Part shown: one piece after another, positions 52,670 to 60,554 of the stretch
How positions within the stretch are numbered: position 1 is the first letter of the stretch
How the letters are laid out: every line of letters begins with the position of its first letter
DNA from: Nevskiales bacterium
Lineage (GTDB): Bacteria > Pseudomonadota > Gammaproteobacteria > Steroidobacterales > GCA-2729495
NCBI GenBank assembly: GCA_011526045.1
Contig: WYBE01000061.1
Span: 1-64,000, forward strand
Direction: 5' to 3'
Length of the DNA stretch: 64,000 nt
Made by a program: the position numbers and the translations under genes
The notes under the pieces: generated by a model
Seen by the model: the letters and a program-made list of their open reading frames with translations, nothing else
Database searches by the model: none
What the model was told of the DNA's origin: nothing

Positions 52670-53760
52670 TGAGCGCCGACCTGCCGCGCCCCTGGCGTGT
52701 CCCCCTGCTGATGCTCGCGATGCTCTCCCTTGCGGCCGGGGCTCTGGCGGGTCTCGTGCGTATCGGCTGGCAGACGCCGGCGCCGGGAGCCGCTTCAGTC
52801 ATGGACCACGCCGTCCTCATGATCGGAGCCTTCTTCGGCACGGTGATCAGCCTGGAGCGCGCGGTCGCGCTCGGCGCACTCTGGGCGTATGGCGCCCCGC
52901 TGCTCGCGGGGCTCAGCGGCCTGGCCATGCTCACTGGCGCCGGGGATGCTACAGCCAGCGCCCTGCTCAGTGCCGCCAGTCTCCTGCTGCTCGGCGCCTC
53001 CGTGCAGGTCTTCCTGCGTCAGCGCGCGCTGCACACCCTGACACTCGCCCTCGGCGCGGCGGCGTGGACTGCAGGCAACCTGCTCTGGCTCGACGGTGCA
53101 CCGGTCACGGCTGCGGTGGCACCCTGGATGGCATTCCTGGTCCTGACCATCGCCGGCGAGCGGCTCGAGCTGTCGCGCTTCCTGCCGCCCTCGCCGGCGG
53201 CGCGCTGGCTGTTCTCCGCGATCGTCATCGCCTTGCTGATCGCCATGCTGCCGGGCGCCGCCACGGTAACTGCGGGACGGGCGCTGTATCCCGCTGCGCT
53301 GCTGGCGCTCGCGCTCTGGCTGCTGCGCCAGGACATTGCCCGGCGCACCGTGCGCGAGCACGGTCTCACGCGCTTCATCGCGATCTGCCTGCTGGCCGGC
53401 TACGCATGGCTCGCCACCGGCGCACTGATCCTGCTCACCACCGGCGGAATCCTGCCGGGCACCACGGCCTACGACGCGGGCCTGCACGCGGTCATGCTCG
53501 GTTTTGTCTTCTCGATGGTGTTCGGTCACGCCCCGATCATCTTCCCCGCGGTCCTCGGCCTGCGCCTGCCGTATCACGCGATGTTCTACGTTCCACTGGT
53601 CGTGCTGCACCTGTCGGTGCTGATTCGCGTCGCCGGGACGCTGGCCGGCGCAGCGCAGGTCCGCAGCAGCGGCGGTATGCTCAATGCCGTGGCACTGGCG
53701 TTGTTCGTGCTGGGAATGATCGTCGCGATCATTCGCGGGCAACGCGCGTCACGCGCTTAG
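52669..53760 (+). CDS. Polytopic membrane protein with intramembrane histidines, NnrS-like in part
   Basis: A 363-residue protein, most of it hydrophobic, with about eleven membrane helices. Helix-embedded or helix-edge histidines occur in VMDHAVLMIGAFFGTVI, GLHAVMLGFVFSMVFGHAPI and RLPYHAMFYVPLVVLHLSV. These resemble the histidine-rich helices of NnrS, a haem/copper membrane protein of nitric-oxide responses, but the similarity is partial and I do not assign that function. The start overlaps the DUF59 stop. Substrate and cofactor are unknown. Confidence 0.65.
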   Translation: MSADLPRPWRVPLLMLAMLSLAAGALAGLVRIGWQTPAPGAASVMDHAVLMIGAFFGTVISLERAVALGALWAYGAPLLAGLSGLAMLTGAGDATASALLSAASLLLLGASVQVFLRQRALHTLTLALGAAAWTAGNLLWLDGAPVTAAVAPWMAFLVLTIAGERLELSRFLPPSPAARWLFSAIVIALLIAMLPGAATVTAGRALYPAALLALALWLLRQDIARRTVREHGLTRFIAICLLAGYAWLATGALILLTTGGILPGTTAYDAGLHAVMLGFVFSMVFGHAPIIFPAVLGLRLPYHAMFYVPLVVLHLSVLIRVAGTLAGAAQVRSSGGMLNAVALALFVLGMIVAIIRGQRASRA

Positions 53761-53808
53761 TCCCGATACACTGCGGCTGGCCCGGGCACGACTGGCGGAG
53801 GCATCAGG

Positions 53809-54399
53809 ATGATCGGTACACCGATACGGCGGTGCTGGCTTCTCGGCCTACTGCTCGCAACTTCGGCGGGTCAGGCCGGCAACGAGGTGGCGCTGCTCGA
53901 CGAAGCGCGACGCGTCGCGACGTCGGTGCCGCCACGGCTGCTGGCCGTGCTGCAGCAGGAGATTGCCCAGGGCGGACTCGAGGGCGCGATCGTCGCCTGC
54001 CGCGATACTGCGCCGGAACTCGCGCGGACGGCTTCGGCGGAAAGTGGCTGGGCCATTCGCCGCGTGAGCCTGAGAAACCGTAACCCCGCAGCGGTTCCCG
54101 ACACCTGGGAGCGCGCGATCCTCGAGGAATTCGACCGGCGCGCTGCCGCCGGGGAGAGCCCGGCTGCGCTCGAGCGTGGCGAGACGGTGACGGAGGACGG
54201 GCATCCCGTGTTCCGGTACATGCGGGCGCTGCCAACCCAGGAGTTGTGCCTGGGATGCCACGGCACCGTGGAGCGGATCAGCCCGTCAGTCAGATCGCGG
54301 CTGGCGGCGCTCTACCCCGATGACCGGGCGACCGGATACGAGGTCGGCGACATCCGGGGCGCGATCACCCTGCGGCGACCGTTGCCGGCATCCGAATGA
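53809..54399 (+). CDS. DUF3365 (Tll0287-like) periplasmic haem protein
   Basis: A 196-residue exported protein. A signal peptide (residues 1-23, CWLLGLLLATSAGQA) is followed by a helical DUF3365 domain and, near residue 147, the c-type haem-binding motif CLGCH. The segment GWAIRRVSLRNRNPAAVPD is also typical of DUF3365. Members are thought to be haem-based redox or gas sensors or electron carriers. It belongs to the preceding redox gene run and overlaps the next gene by four bases (ATGA). Confidence 0.85.
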   Translation: MIGTPIRRCWLLGLLLATSAGQAGNEVALLDEARRVATSVPPRLLAVLQQEIAQGGLEGAIVACRDTAPELARTASAESGWAIRRVSLRNRNPAAVPDTWERAILEEFDRRAAAGESPAALERGETVTEDGHPVFRYMRALPTQELCLGCHGTVERISPSVRSRLAALYPDDRATGYEVGDIRGAITLRRPLPASE

Positions 54400-55349
54400 C
54401 CGCGCGCACCCGTGTGCTGTTGCTCGGCTACGGCGAGATGGGCCGCGCGATGGAGCGGTTGCTGGCCGACCGTGCGTCGGTATCGATCTGGGAGAAGTTT
54501 CCCCGGGCTGGATTTCGCTCGGTGTCGCTGCCGCAGGCCGTGCCACGAGCCGACGTCGTGATCTTCTGCCTGCCTACCAAACCGCACAGCGAGGTACTCG
54601 CTGAAATCACGCCCTGGCTGGCACCCGCGTGCATCTGCCTCAGCGTCGCCAAGGGCCTCGATCCCGCGGGCAGGCCGGTAACGCGGATACTCGAGGACGT
54701 ACTCGGTCCAGACTTCGGCTACGGCGTGCTGCACGGGCCGATGATCGCCGAGCAGATCCTTGCGGGCCGCCACGCTTTCGCGCAACTCGGCTGCAGCGGC
54801 AGCGGTGTCGTCCCGCGCGTGACCGCCTTGTTCGACCGCACACGGTTGCACGTCACGCCGGTCACAGACCTGATTGGCATCAACTGGGCGGTCGTGCTGA
54901 AGAACGTCTATGCCATGGCATTCGGCATGGCCGACGAGCTCGGTCTCGGCGACAACGTGCGTGGCTGGCTGTCAGTCCGCGCCCTGCGCGAACTCGACGC
55001 ACTCGTGCAGCAGCTGGGCGGCGCCCCCGGTACCGCCTATGGTCTGGCTGGCCTGGGCGATCTGGTCGCGACGGCGACCAGCGAGCACTCCCACCACCAC
55101 CAGCTCGGCAGGCGGCTTGCCCGTGGCGAAACGGGCGTTGGGGTACCCGGGGGTCTCGAGGGCGAAGCGATCCGCACACTCGCAGCCGCCGACCAGCATC
55201 GCTTCCTGGACGACTCCGACCTCCCGCTGCTGCGCTGGATCCGCGGAATCGTGCGCGAGCCGGGCGACGTGGCCCGGCGGTTCGAGGAGCTATTCGACGA
55301 TTGCGGTGCGTTGCGGTCGGTATTCCCGCCAAAGAAGCCGATGCGATAA
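54396..55349 (+). CDS. Divergent NAD(P)H-dependent glycerol-3-phosphate dehydrogenase (GpsA-like)
   Basis: A 317-residue GpsA-family protein. It keeps the Rossmann motif LLLGYGEMGRAMERLL, an IFCLPTKPHSEVLAEI segment, KGLDPAGRPVTRIL, and the catalytic-lysine region WAVVLKNVYAMAFG followed by GLAGLGDLVATATS. The stretch usually reading SRN(R)xxG is here SEHSHHHQLG, and the LSGPNFA motif is LHGPMIAEQI. These changes suggest altered cofactor or substrate use, so it may be a paralogue rather than the housekeeping enzyme. It is translationally coupled to the haem protein gene before it. Confidence 0.78.
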   Translation: MTARTRVLLLGYGEMGRAMERLLADRASVSIWEKFPRAGFRSVSLPQAVPRADVVIFCLPTKPHSEVLAEITPWLAPACICLSVAKGLDPAGRPVTRILEDVLGPDFGYGVLHGPMIAEQILAGRHAFAQLGCSGSGVVPRVTALFDRTRLHVTPVTDLIGINWAVVLKNVYAMAFGMADELGLGDNVRGWLSVRALRELDALVQQLGGAPGTAYGLAGLGDLVATATSEHSHHHQLGRRLARGETGVGVPGGLEGEAIRTLAAADQHRFLDDSDLPLLRWIRGIVREPGDVARRFEELFDDCGALRSVFPPKKPMR

Positions 55350-55363
55350 TCGACAGCCACTGC

Positions 55364-57082
55364 ATGACCGAAAGCACCACAAACCGCCTGCTTGCATTCC
55401 TGGGCCTGGGAGGAAGGGCTTCGCCGTCCTCCGAAAAGGAGGACATGCAACCCATCTGGCAGTCCCTGCAGGCCGGCCAATACGAGGCGGCCGAGAAGGC
55501 CTGTCGCAGGATTCTTCGCTTCAGGCCGCGACACGTCGAGGCCAATCTCTGCCTCGGCGCATTGCACCAGCGGGCGAGACGCTTCGAGGACTCGATCGAC
55601 CACTTCCGCAAAGTGCTCGCTCTCGCACCCGATCACGTCCCGGCGCACGCCAACCTGGCGGATTCGCTGATGGAACTCGAGCGGTATGACGACGCCTGGG
55701 AGGTCATCGACCATGCGCTGAAGGTCAAGGCGGACTCAACCGTGGCGGAGAGAAGCCTCGGTGGCGCATGTTTCCGCCTGTGCCGCTACGAAGATGCGGT
55801 GGCTTGTTACCGGCGGGCGCTCGCAACCGAGCCGGACGAGTTTCGCAATCATCTCGGTCTCGCACTAGCACTGCGGTATCTTGGCCGCGCCGAAGAAGCT
55901 CTGGCCGCGTACGACAGGGCGGTGACGCTGCGCCCCGGCGACCCCGAAATCCTTTTCTGCCGCGGCCATGTGCTGTCCGATCTGGGGCGGCTCGAAGATG
56001 CGGCTGCCGCCTTCAGGAAATCCATCCGCTTGCGCCCCGCGGCTCTGACCTACCAACTTCTCGCTATAACGCGTCATCACGTCCGGTATGACGCCGAAAT
56101 CAAGGCCATGGAGGCCCTGCACGACCGGCCGACGACCTCCCCCGACGAGCGCATGATCTACGCGTTCGGGCTGGGCAAGGCGTTCGAGGATCTGCGCGAC
56201 TACGACAAGGCCTTTGGCTATTTTGCCGGCGCGAACCGCCAGCGCCGCAGCATCAAGCCGTATTCGGCTGCACGCAATGAGGAAATTCACCGGCACCTGA
56301 GAACCACTTTCAACGCCGAGTTCCTGGCGCAGCGCCAGGGACTCGGCCGGAGCGATGCCACGCCGATTTTCATTCTCGGCATGCCGCGGTCCGGCACCAG
56401 TCTGGTCGAGCAGATCCTGGCCAGCCACCCGATGGTGCATGGTGGCGGCGAGTTGCCGGACCTGCCGATGATCTGCACGGCCGCGATGAAAGACATGCCG
56501 GCCTCGGTCGAGCGCCTGCAAGCCGCCGACTGGCAACGGCTGGCAGACCGCTATCTCGCGCGACTGCGGGTCCGCAACGCCTCGAAGCCGCACGTCACCG
56601 ACAAGATGCCATTCAACTTCTTCCGTATCGGCATGATCGCCGTCATGCTGCCGAACGCCCGGCTCATCCACCTCCGGCGCGATCCGGTCGACACCTGTCT
56701 TTCAGCCTTCAAGAATTTCTTTTCGGAATCTGGCATGGAATGGACTTACGACCTCGCCGATCTCGGCCACTACTACGCGCTGTATCGCGACCTGATGGCA
56801 CACTGGCGCCGCGTCCTGCCGGGAAAGATCGTGGACGTCCAGTACGAGGACCTCGTGGCGCAACCCGAAGCCGGGATCCGCGCGCTGCTGGACGCGATCG
56901 GCCTGCCCTTCGACGCCGGCTGCCTGGCCTTCCACCAGACGAAGCATGCCGTGCGCACGCGCAGCGCGACCCAGGTGCGCCAGCCGATCTACGGCAGTTC
57001 CGTGCAGGCCTGGCGGCGTTACGAGCAGCATCTGCGCCCGCTGCTCGAGGCCCTGGGGGAACCCCCGGCCGCCAGCCGCTGA
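55364..57082 (+). CDS. TPR-repeat sulfotransferase
   Basis: A 572-residue two-part protein. Residues 25-300 hold seven or so tetratricopeptide repeats (for example ANLCLGALHQRARRFEDSID and HVPAHANLADSLMELERYDD). The rest is a sulfotransferase domain with the PAPS-binding loop FILGMPRSGTSLVEQIL near 335-351 and HLRRDPVDTCLSAFKNFF as 3'-phosphate site. It would transfer sulfate from PAPS to an unknown acceptor, probably a glycan or peptide. The gene begins 14 bases after the GpsA-like gene and is followed by the convergent waaF-hldD genes. Confidence 0.9.
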   Translation: MTESTTNRLLAFLGLGGRASPSSEKEDMQPIWQSLQAGQYEAAEKACRRILRFRPRHVEANLCLGALHQRARRFEDSIDHFRKVLALAPDHVPAHANLADSLMELERYDDAWEVIDHALKVKADSTVAERSLGGACFRLCRYEDAVACYRRALATEPDEFRNHLGLALALRYLGRAEEALAAYDRAVTLRPGDPEILFCRGHVLSDLGRLEDAAAAFRKSIRLRPAALTYQLLAITRHHVRYDAEIKAMEALHDRPTTSPDERMIYAFGLGKAFEDLRDYDKAFGYFAGANRQRRSIKPYSAARNEEIHRHLRTTFNAEFLAQRQGLGRSDATPIFILGMPRSGTSLVEQILASHPMVHGGGELPDLPMICTAAMKDMPASVERLQAADWQRLADRYLARLRVRNASKPHVTDKMPFNFFRIGMIAVMLPNARLIHLRRDPVDTCLSAFKNFFSESGMEWTYDLADLGHYYALYRDLMAHWRRVLPGKIVDVQYEDLVAQPEAGIRALLDAIGLPFDAGCLAFHQTKHAVRTRSATQVRQPIYGSSVQAWRRYEQHLRPLLEALGEPPAASR

Positions 57083-57121
57083 GGGCCTGCGGTCCAGGCC
57101 GCTGCCGGACCGGGGCGGCGC

Positions 57122-58141
57122 CTACTGTGCCGCCGGGATGGCGGACAGCGAAGCCAGCACGTCGCGTACCGAAATGTCGCGCAGGCAGCGCAAATGCCCG
57201 AGCGGGCACTCGCGTTCGAAACACGGGCTGCAGGACAGCCCAAGGGAGTGGATGGTCCGCCTGGCCGTGAGCGGCGGCGTGAATGCCGGCGAACTCGATC
57301 CGTAGATCGCCACCACATAAGTCCCGGCGGCTGCGGCCACGTGCATGAGACCGGAGTCGTTGGTTACTGCGGCGCGGGCGGCCGCGAGCAGATCGACCAC
57401 ATCCCCGAGACCGGTGTCGCCGCACAGGTTGTGCGCCATGTCGCCCGCGGCTGCGCTGATCTGCGCGCCGAGCGCGCGCTCGGCGCCAGAACCGAGCACC
57501 CAGACTTCCTCGCCCCGACCGGCCAGCAGCCGGGCCAGCTCGGCGAAATACGCGATGGGCCATTGTTTCGCCGGCCCGTAGGCGGCGCCCGGCAGGAGCG
57601 CCACGGCCGGCGCCCGGCCCAGGCCGAAGCGCCCGAGCAGGGCGGCACGATGGGCCGCATCCGTGCGCAAGGACGGCGCGGGCGGATCGGGCAGGGGTGC
57701 GTCCGGGGGCAGGCCCAGCGCGAGCATGCGTTTCACCGTCTGGTCCAGCCGGCCGCGATCGAGAGTCCGTGCATCGGTCAGCAGCCAGCGGCGACCTTCA
57801 GCGCGGTAGCCGGTGCGCACCGGGATGCGGGCGAGGAAGGGCACCAGGGCGCTCTTGAAGGAGCGCGGCAGCACGATGGCGCGTTCGTACCCCGCGGCGC
57901 GCAGCTCGCGCGCGAGGCGACGACGCGCGGCCAGCGCCAGTTCACCATGACCGGCAGCAAGGGTAATCCCGCGACGTACTTCGGGCATACGCGCGACCAG
58001 CGGCAGCGACCATGCGGGCCCGATCACGTCGATGAGCGCGCCGGCCTCACGCTGGCGCAGGAGTCGGAACAGCGACTGCGCCATGACCATGTCGCCGACC
58101 CAGGCCGGCCCAACGATCAGGATCTTGTGCTCCCTGCTCAC
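57122..58141 (-). CDS. waaF: ADP-heptose:LPS heptosyltransferase II (WaaF)
   Basis: A 339-residue GT9 glycosyltransferase adding the second heptose of the LPS inner core. WaaF marks are ILIVGPAWVGDMVMAQSLF at the start, LLPGAAYGPAKQWPIAYFAEL, and the donor site NDSGLMHVAAAAGTYVVAIYG, then CSPCFERECPLGHLRCL with its cysteines. It is the last gene of the minus-strand run glnE-zinc finger-glycosyltransferase-hldD-waaF. Confidence 0.93.
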   Translation of the reverse strand: MSREHKILIVGPAWVGDMVMAQSLFRLLRQREAGALIDVIGPAWSLPLVARMPEVRRGITLAAGHGELALAARRRLARELRAAGYERAIVLPRSFKSALVPFLARIPVRTGYRAEGRRWLLTDARTLDRGRLDQTVKRMLALGLPPDAPLPDPPAPSLRTDAAHRAALLGRFGLGRAPAVALLPGAAYGPAKQWPIAYFAELARLLAGRGEEVWVLGSGAERALGAQISAAAGDMAHNLCGDTGLGDVVDLLAAARAAVTNDSGLMHVAAAAGTYVVAIYGSSSPAFTPPLTARRTIHSLGLSCSPCFERECPLGHLRCLRDISVRDVLASLSAIPAAQ

Positions 58142-58180
58142 CTGTAATGCCGTCGGGCGTCCCTGCGGCCGGAGCGTGGC

Positions 58181-59134
58181 TCAGCGCTCCTGCGCCTTGA
58201 GTGTGTCGAGATAGGAACGCACGCCTTCCTCCAGGCCGATGAATCCGTCCTGGTAGCCGGCGAGCCGCAAGGTGGTGAGATCGGCCTGCGTAAAGCTCTG
58301 GTAGCTGCCGGTCAGTCCCGCAGGAAACGGTATGTAACGGATCCTGCCGTGACCGTGCCAGGCGATCACGGCGCGCGCCACGTCGTTGAAGCTCCGCGCC
58401 TGGCCCGTGCCGAGGTTGAAGATGCCGCGGGCGCCGCCGCGCTCGAGGAACCAGAGGTTGGCGCTCGCGACATCGTCGACGTGAATGAAGTCGCGCACCT
58501 GCTCGCCCGGTCCATAACCATGGCTGCCGTCGAACAGCCGCACTTCATCGCCGCCGAGCAACTGGTTGTGGAAGTGCCACATGACGCTCGCCATGGCGCC
58601 CTTGTGGGCTTCGCCGGGACCGTAGACGTTGAAATATCGCAGGCCGACGACCTGGGAACGCGCACCGGCGACGAAGCGGCGCGCGTACTGATCGAAGACG
58701 AGCTTGGACCAGGCATAGACATTGATCGGGCGCTCGCATTCCGGCGCCACGCGGAACTCGCGCCCGCCGCCGTACACCGACGCGGAAGAGGCATAGACCA
58801 GCGGAATGCGGCGGTCGAGGCAGTAGTGGAGCAACTGCTTCGAGAACTCGAAGTTCACCTGCATCATCATGCGGCCGTCCCACTCGGTCGTCGTCGTGCA
58901 GGCGCCCTGGTGCAGCACACCGACCACCTTCGCCGCAACGTCCTGCCTGGCGGCAATGCGCCGGAGGAACTCCTCGCGATCCATGTAGTCGGCGATCTGC
59001 GTACCGGCCAGGTTGAGCGCCTTGCGCCCGTCGGTGAGATCGTCCACCACCAGGATGTCGCTGATGCCCGCGCCGTTCAGCCGCTGCACGATGCTGGAGC
59101 CGATGAACCCGGCCCCGCCGGTCACGATGATCAT
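58181..59134 (-). CDS. hldD: ADP-L-glycero-D-manno-heptose-6-epimerase HldD
   Basis: A 317-residue short-chain dehydrogenase that makes the ADP-heptose donor used by the two heptosyltransferases in this window. The NADP-binding motif [16 protein letters not shown] opens the protein (residues 4-19). [23 protein letters not shown], and the catalytic Y-x3-K in [13 protein letters not shown] follow, then [15 protein letters not shown]. The start overlaps the stop of the glycosyltransferase gene (ATGA). Confidence 0.95.
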   Translation of the reverse strand: MIIVTGGAGFIGSSIVQRLNGAGISDILVVDDLTDGRKALNLAGTQIADYMDREEFLRRIAARQDVAAKVVGVLHQGACTTTTEWDGRMMMQVNFEFSKQLLHYCLDRRIPLVYASSASVYGGGREFRVAPECERPINVYAWSKLVFDQYARRFVAGARSQVVGLRYFNVYGPGEAHKGAMASVMWHFHNQLLGGDEVRLFDGSHGYGPGEQVRDFIHVDDVASANLWFLERGGARGIFNLGTGQARSFNDVARAVIAWHGHGRIRYIPFPAGLTGSYQSFTQADLTTLRLAGYQDGFIGLEEGVRSYLDTLKAQER

Positions 59135-60228
59135 GAGTGCCTCGCCATCCCCGTCGCTGCGGGAAGCAGTCCCCGGTAGACCTCGACGTAACGGCTCGCC
59201 ATGGCGGCAGCCGAGTACTGGCCGGCGGCGACACGGTTGGCCGCCGCCAGTCTCTCACGCAGGGCCTGGTCCGATTGCAGGGCCAGGACCGCCGCGGTCA
59301 GGCCCGCGATGTCATCCACCTCGCAGAGCAGGCCGTTGACCCCGTCATGGATGATCTCCGGGATGCCACCGACCCGCGTTGCCACGACCGGCAATCCCGC
59401 GGCCATCGCATCGAGCAGCACCGAGCCCAGGCCCTCATGGCGCGAAGGATAGAGAAACACGTCGCAGGCGGCCAGATAGTTCCCGACGTCGGCAATCTCG
59501 CCGACGAAATGCACGTTGGCGAGCCCCGCGCCCTGCTCGCGCAACGACGCCTCGTCGCGCCCCGTGCCGATGAGCAGGTAGTGGATCGTCGGTGCGCTGC
59601 GGGCCGTTTCCCGGGCCATGGCGAGAATCTGCCGCTGGCCCTTGTGCGAGTCCACCAGCGCGCCGACGTGGCCAACCAGGAACCCGCCGAACTGCGCGCG
59701 GATCTCCGCGGCGCGGCCCGGATCGACCGGCAGGGCGGCAACCGCGCTCGGTATCACCCGGCAGCGCAGCGCAGGATCGAGCGCGACGACTGCAGCGCCG
59801 ATGGCGCGCGAGAGCACCACGATGGCCGCCGCCCGCCGGTACATGGCCCGGTTCAGCCCGTGTTGCGTCGGACCCTGTTGTACGCGACGGGTGACGAGAT
59901 AGGGCGCACCGCCCAACAGCTGCTGCACGAATGCCGCCTGCAGACCCCGCGCTTCGTGCACGTGCACCAGCGCGGCGCCGCGCATTGCCCCGGCCGCCGC
60001 CAGCACGTTTCCCGTCACCTCGGCCAGTTCGATCCGGCCGGCGCCTGCAAGCCGCCGTGCCAGCGGCTCGCCCCGCCGCGCAACCAGCCGCTGGCGCCAG
60101 CCAAGCGTCGCGAGTTCGCGCAACAGCAGCTCCGTCTGGCGCTCACCGCCGCGAAAGCCGCGAGCCAGATTGATGTGGGCGATCAGCGCAGCAGGTGCGG
60201 GTGCCTCGGTCGGGGGAGCCTCGGACAT
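59131..60228 (-). CDS. Family 4 glycosyltransferase (LPS core)
   Basis: A 365-residue GT-B-fold glycosyltransferase. It has an N-terminal acceptor domain ([20 protein letters not shown]) and a C-terminal donor domain with [20 protein letters not shown] and the retaining-enzyme signature [20 protein letters not shown] followed by [14 protein letters not shown]. Donor and acceptor are unknown, but it is coupled to hldD and lies near waaF, so a sugar of the LPS core is likely. The ATG at 60228 follows the zinc-finger gene by 61 bases. Confidence 0.88.
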   Translation of the reverse strand: MSEAPPTEAPAPAALIAHINLARGFRGGERQTELLLRELATLGWRQRLVARRGEPLARRLAGAGRIELAEVTGNVLAAAGAMRGAALVHVHEARGLQAAFVQQLLGGAPYLVTRRVQQGPTQHGLNRAMYRRAAAIVVLSRAIGAAVVALDPALRCRVIPSAVAALPVDPGRAAEIRAQFGGFLVGHVGALVDSHKGQRQILAMARETARSAPTIHYLLIGTGRDEASLREQGAGLANVHFVGEIADVGNYLAACDVFLYPSRHEGLGSVLLDAMAAGLPVVATRVGGIPEIIHDGVNGLLCEVDDIAGLTAAVLALQSDQALRERLAAANRVAAGQYSAAAMASRYVEVYRGLLPAATGMARHS

Positions 60229-60289
60229 GTCGCGGTGGTCAGCCGGTGGCGCTGCGCGCGGGTTCGTGGCCCGAACGCGCCGCCACCGG

Positions 60290-60496
60290 TCAGCGGACCA
60301 ATTGGTAGACGGCCCCGCAATACGAGCACTTGACCGTGCCGGTCGCCTCGATGGGAAGGTAGACACGCGGGTGGGAATTCCACAGGTACATCCCGGGCAT
60401 CGGGCACGACAGCGGCAAATCCGCCCGGGTCACCTGGTACAGGTGCTCGGCATTCGGCTGGATCAGTTGTGCGGCATCGGCGGCCTGCTTGCCCAC
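60290..60496 (-). CDS. Zinc-finger (zf-CHCC) domain protein
   Basis: A 68-residue protein with the CHCC zinc-binding pattern: LPLSCPMPGMYLWNSHPRVY supplies Cys and His, and KCSYCGAVYQL supplies the last two cysteines. The family resembles the zinc subunit of complex I (NDUFS6), though bacterial members are mostly uncharacterised. The GTG at 60496 lies eight bases after GGAG and gives the usual size; the longer frame upstream is arginine/proline-rich and rejected. It stands between glnE and the glycosyltransferase gene. Confidence 0.85.
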   Translation of the reverse strand: MGKQAADAAQLIQPNAEHLYQVTRADLPLSCPMPGMYLWNSHPRVYLPIEATGTVKCSYCGAVYQLVR

Positions 60497-60554
60497 TGCG
60501 CAATCTCCGGGAAGGGGAATTCCGTCCCGGATTATAGGGGAAAGCGGCCCGCGC

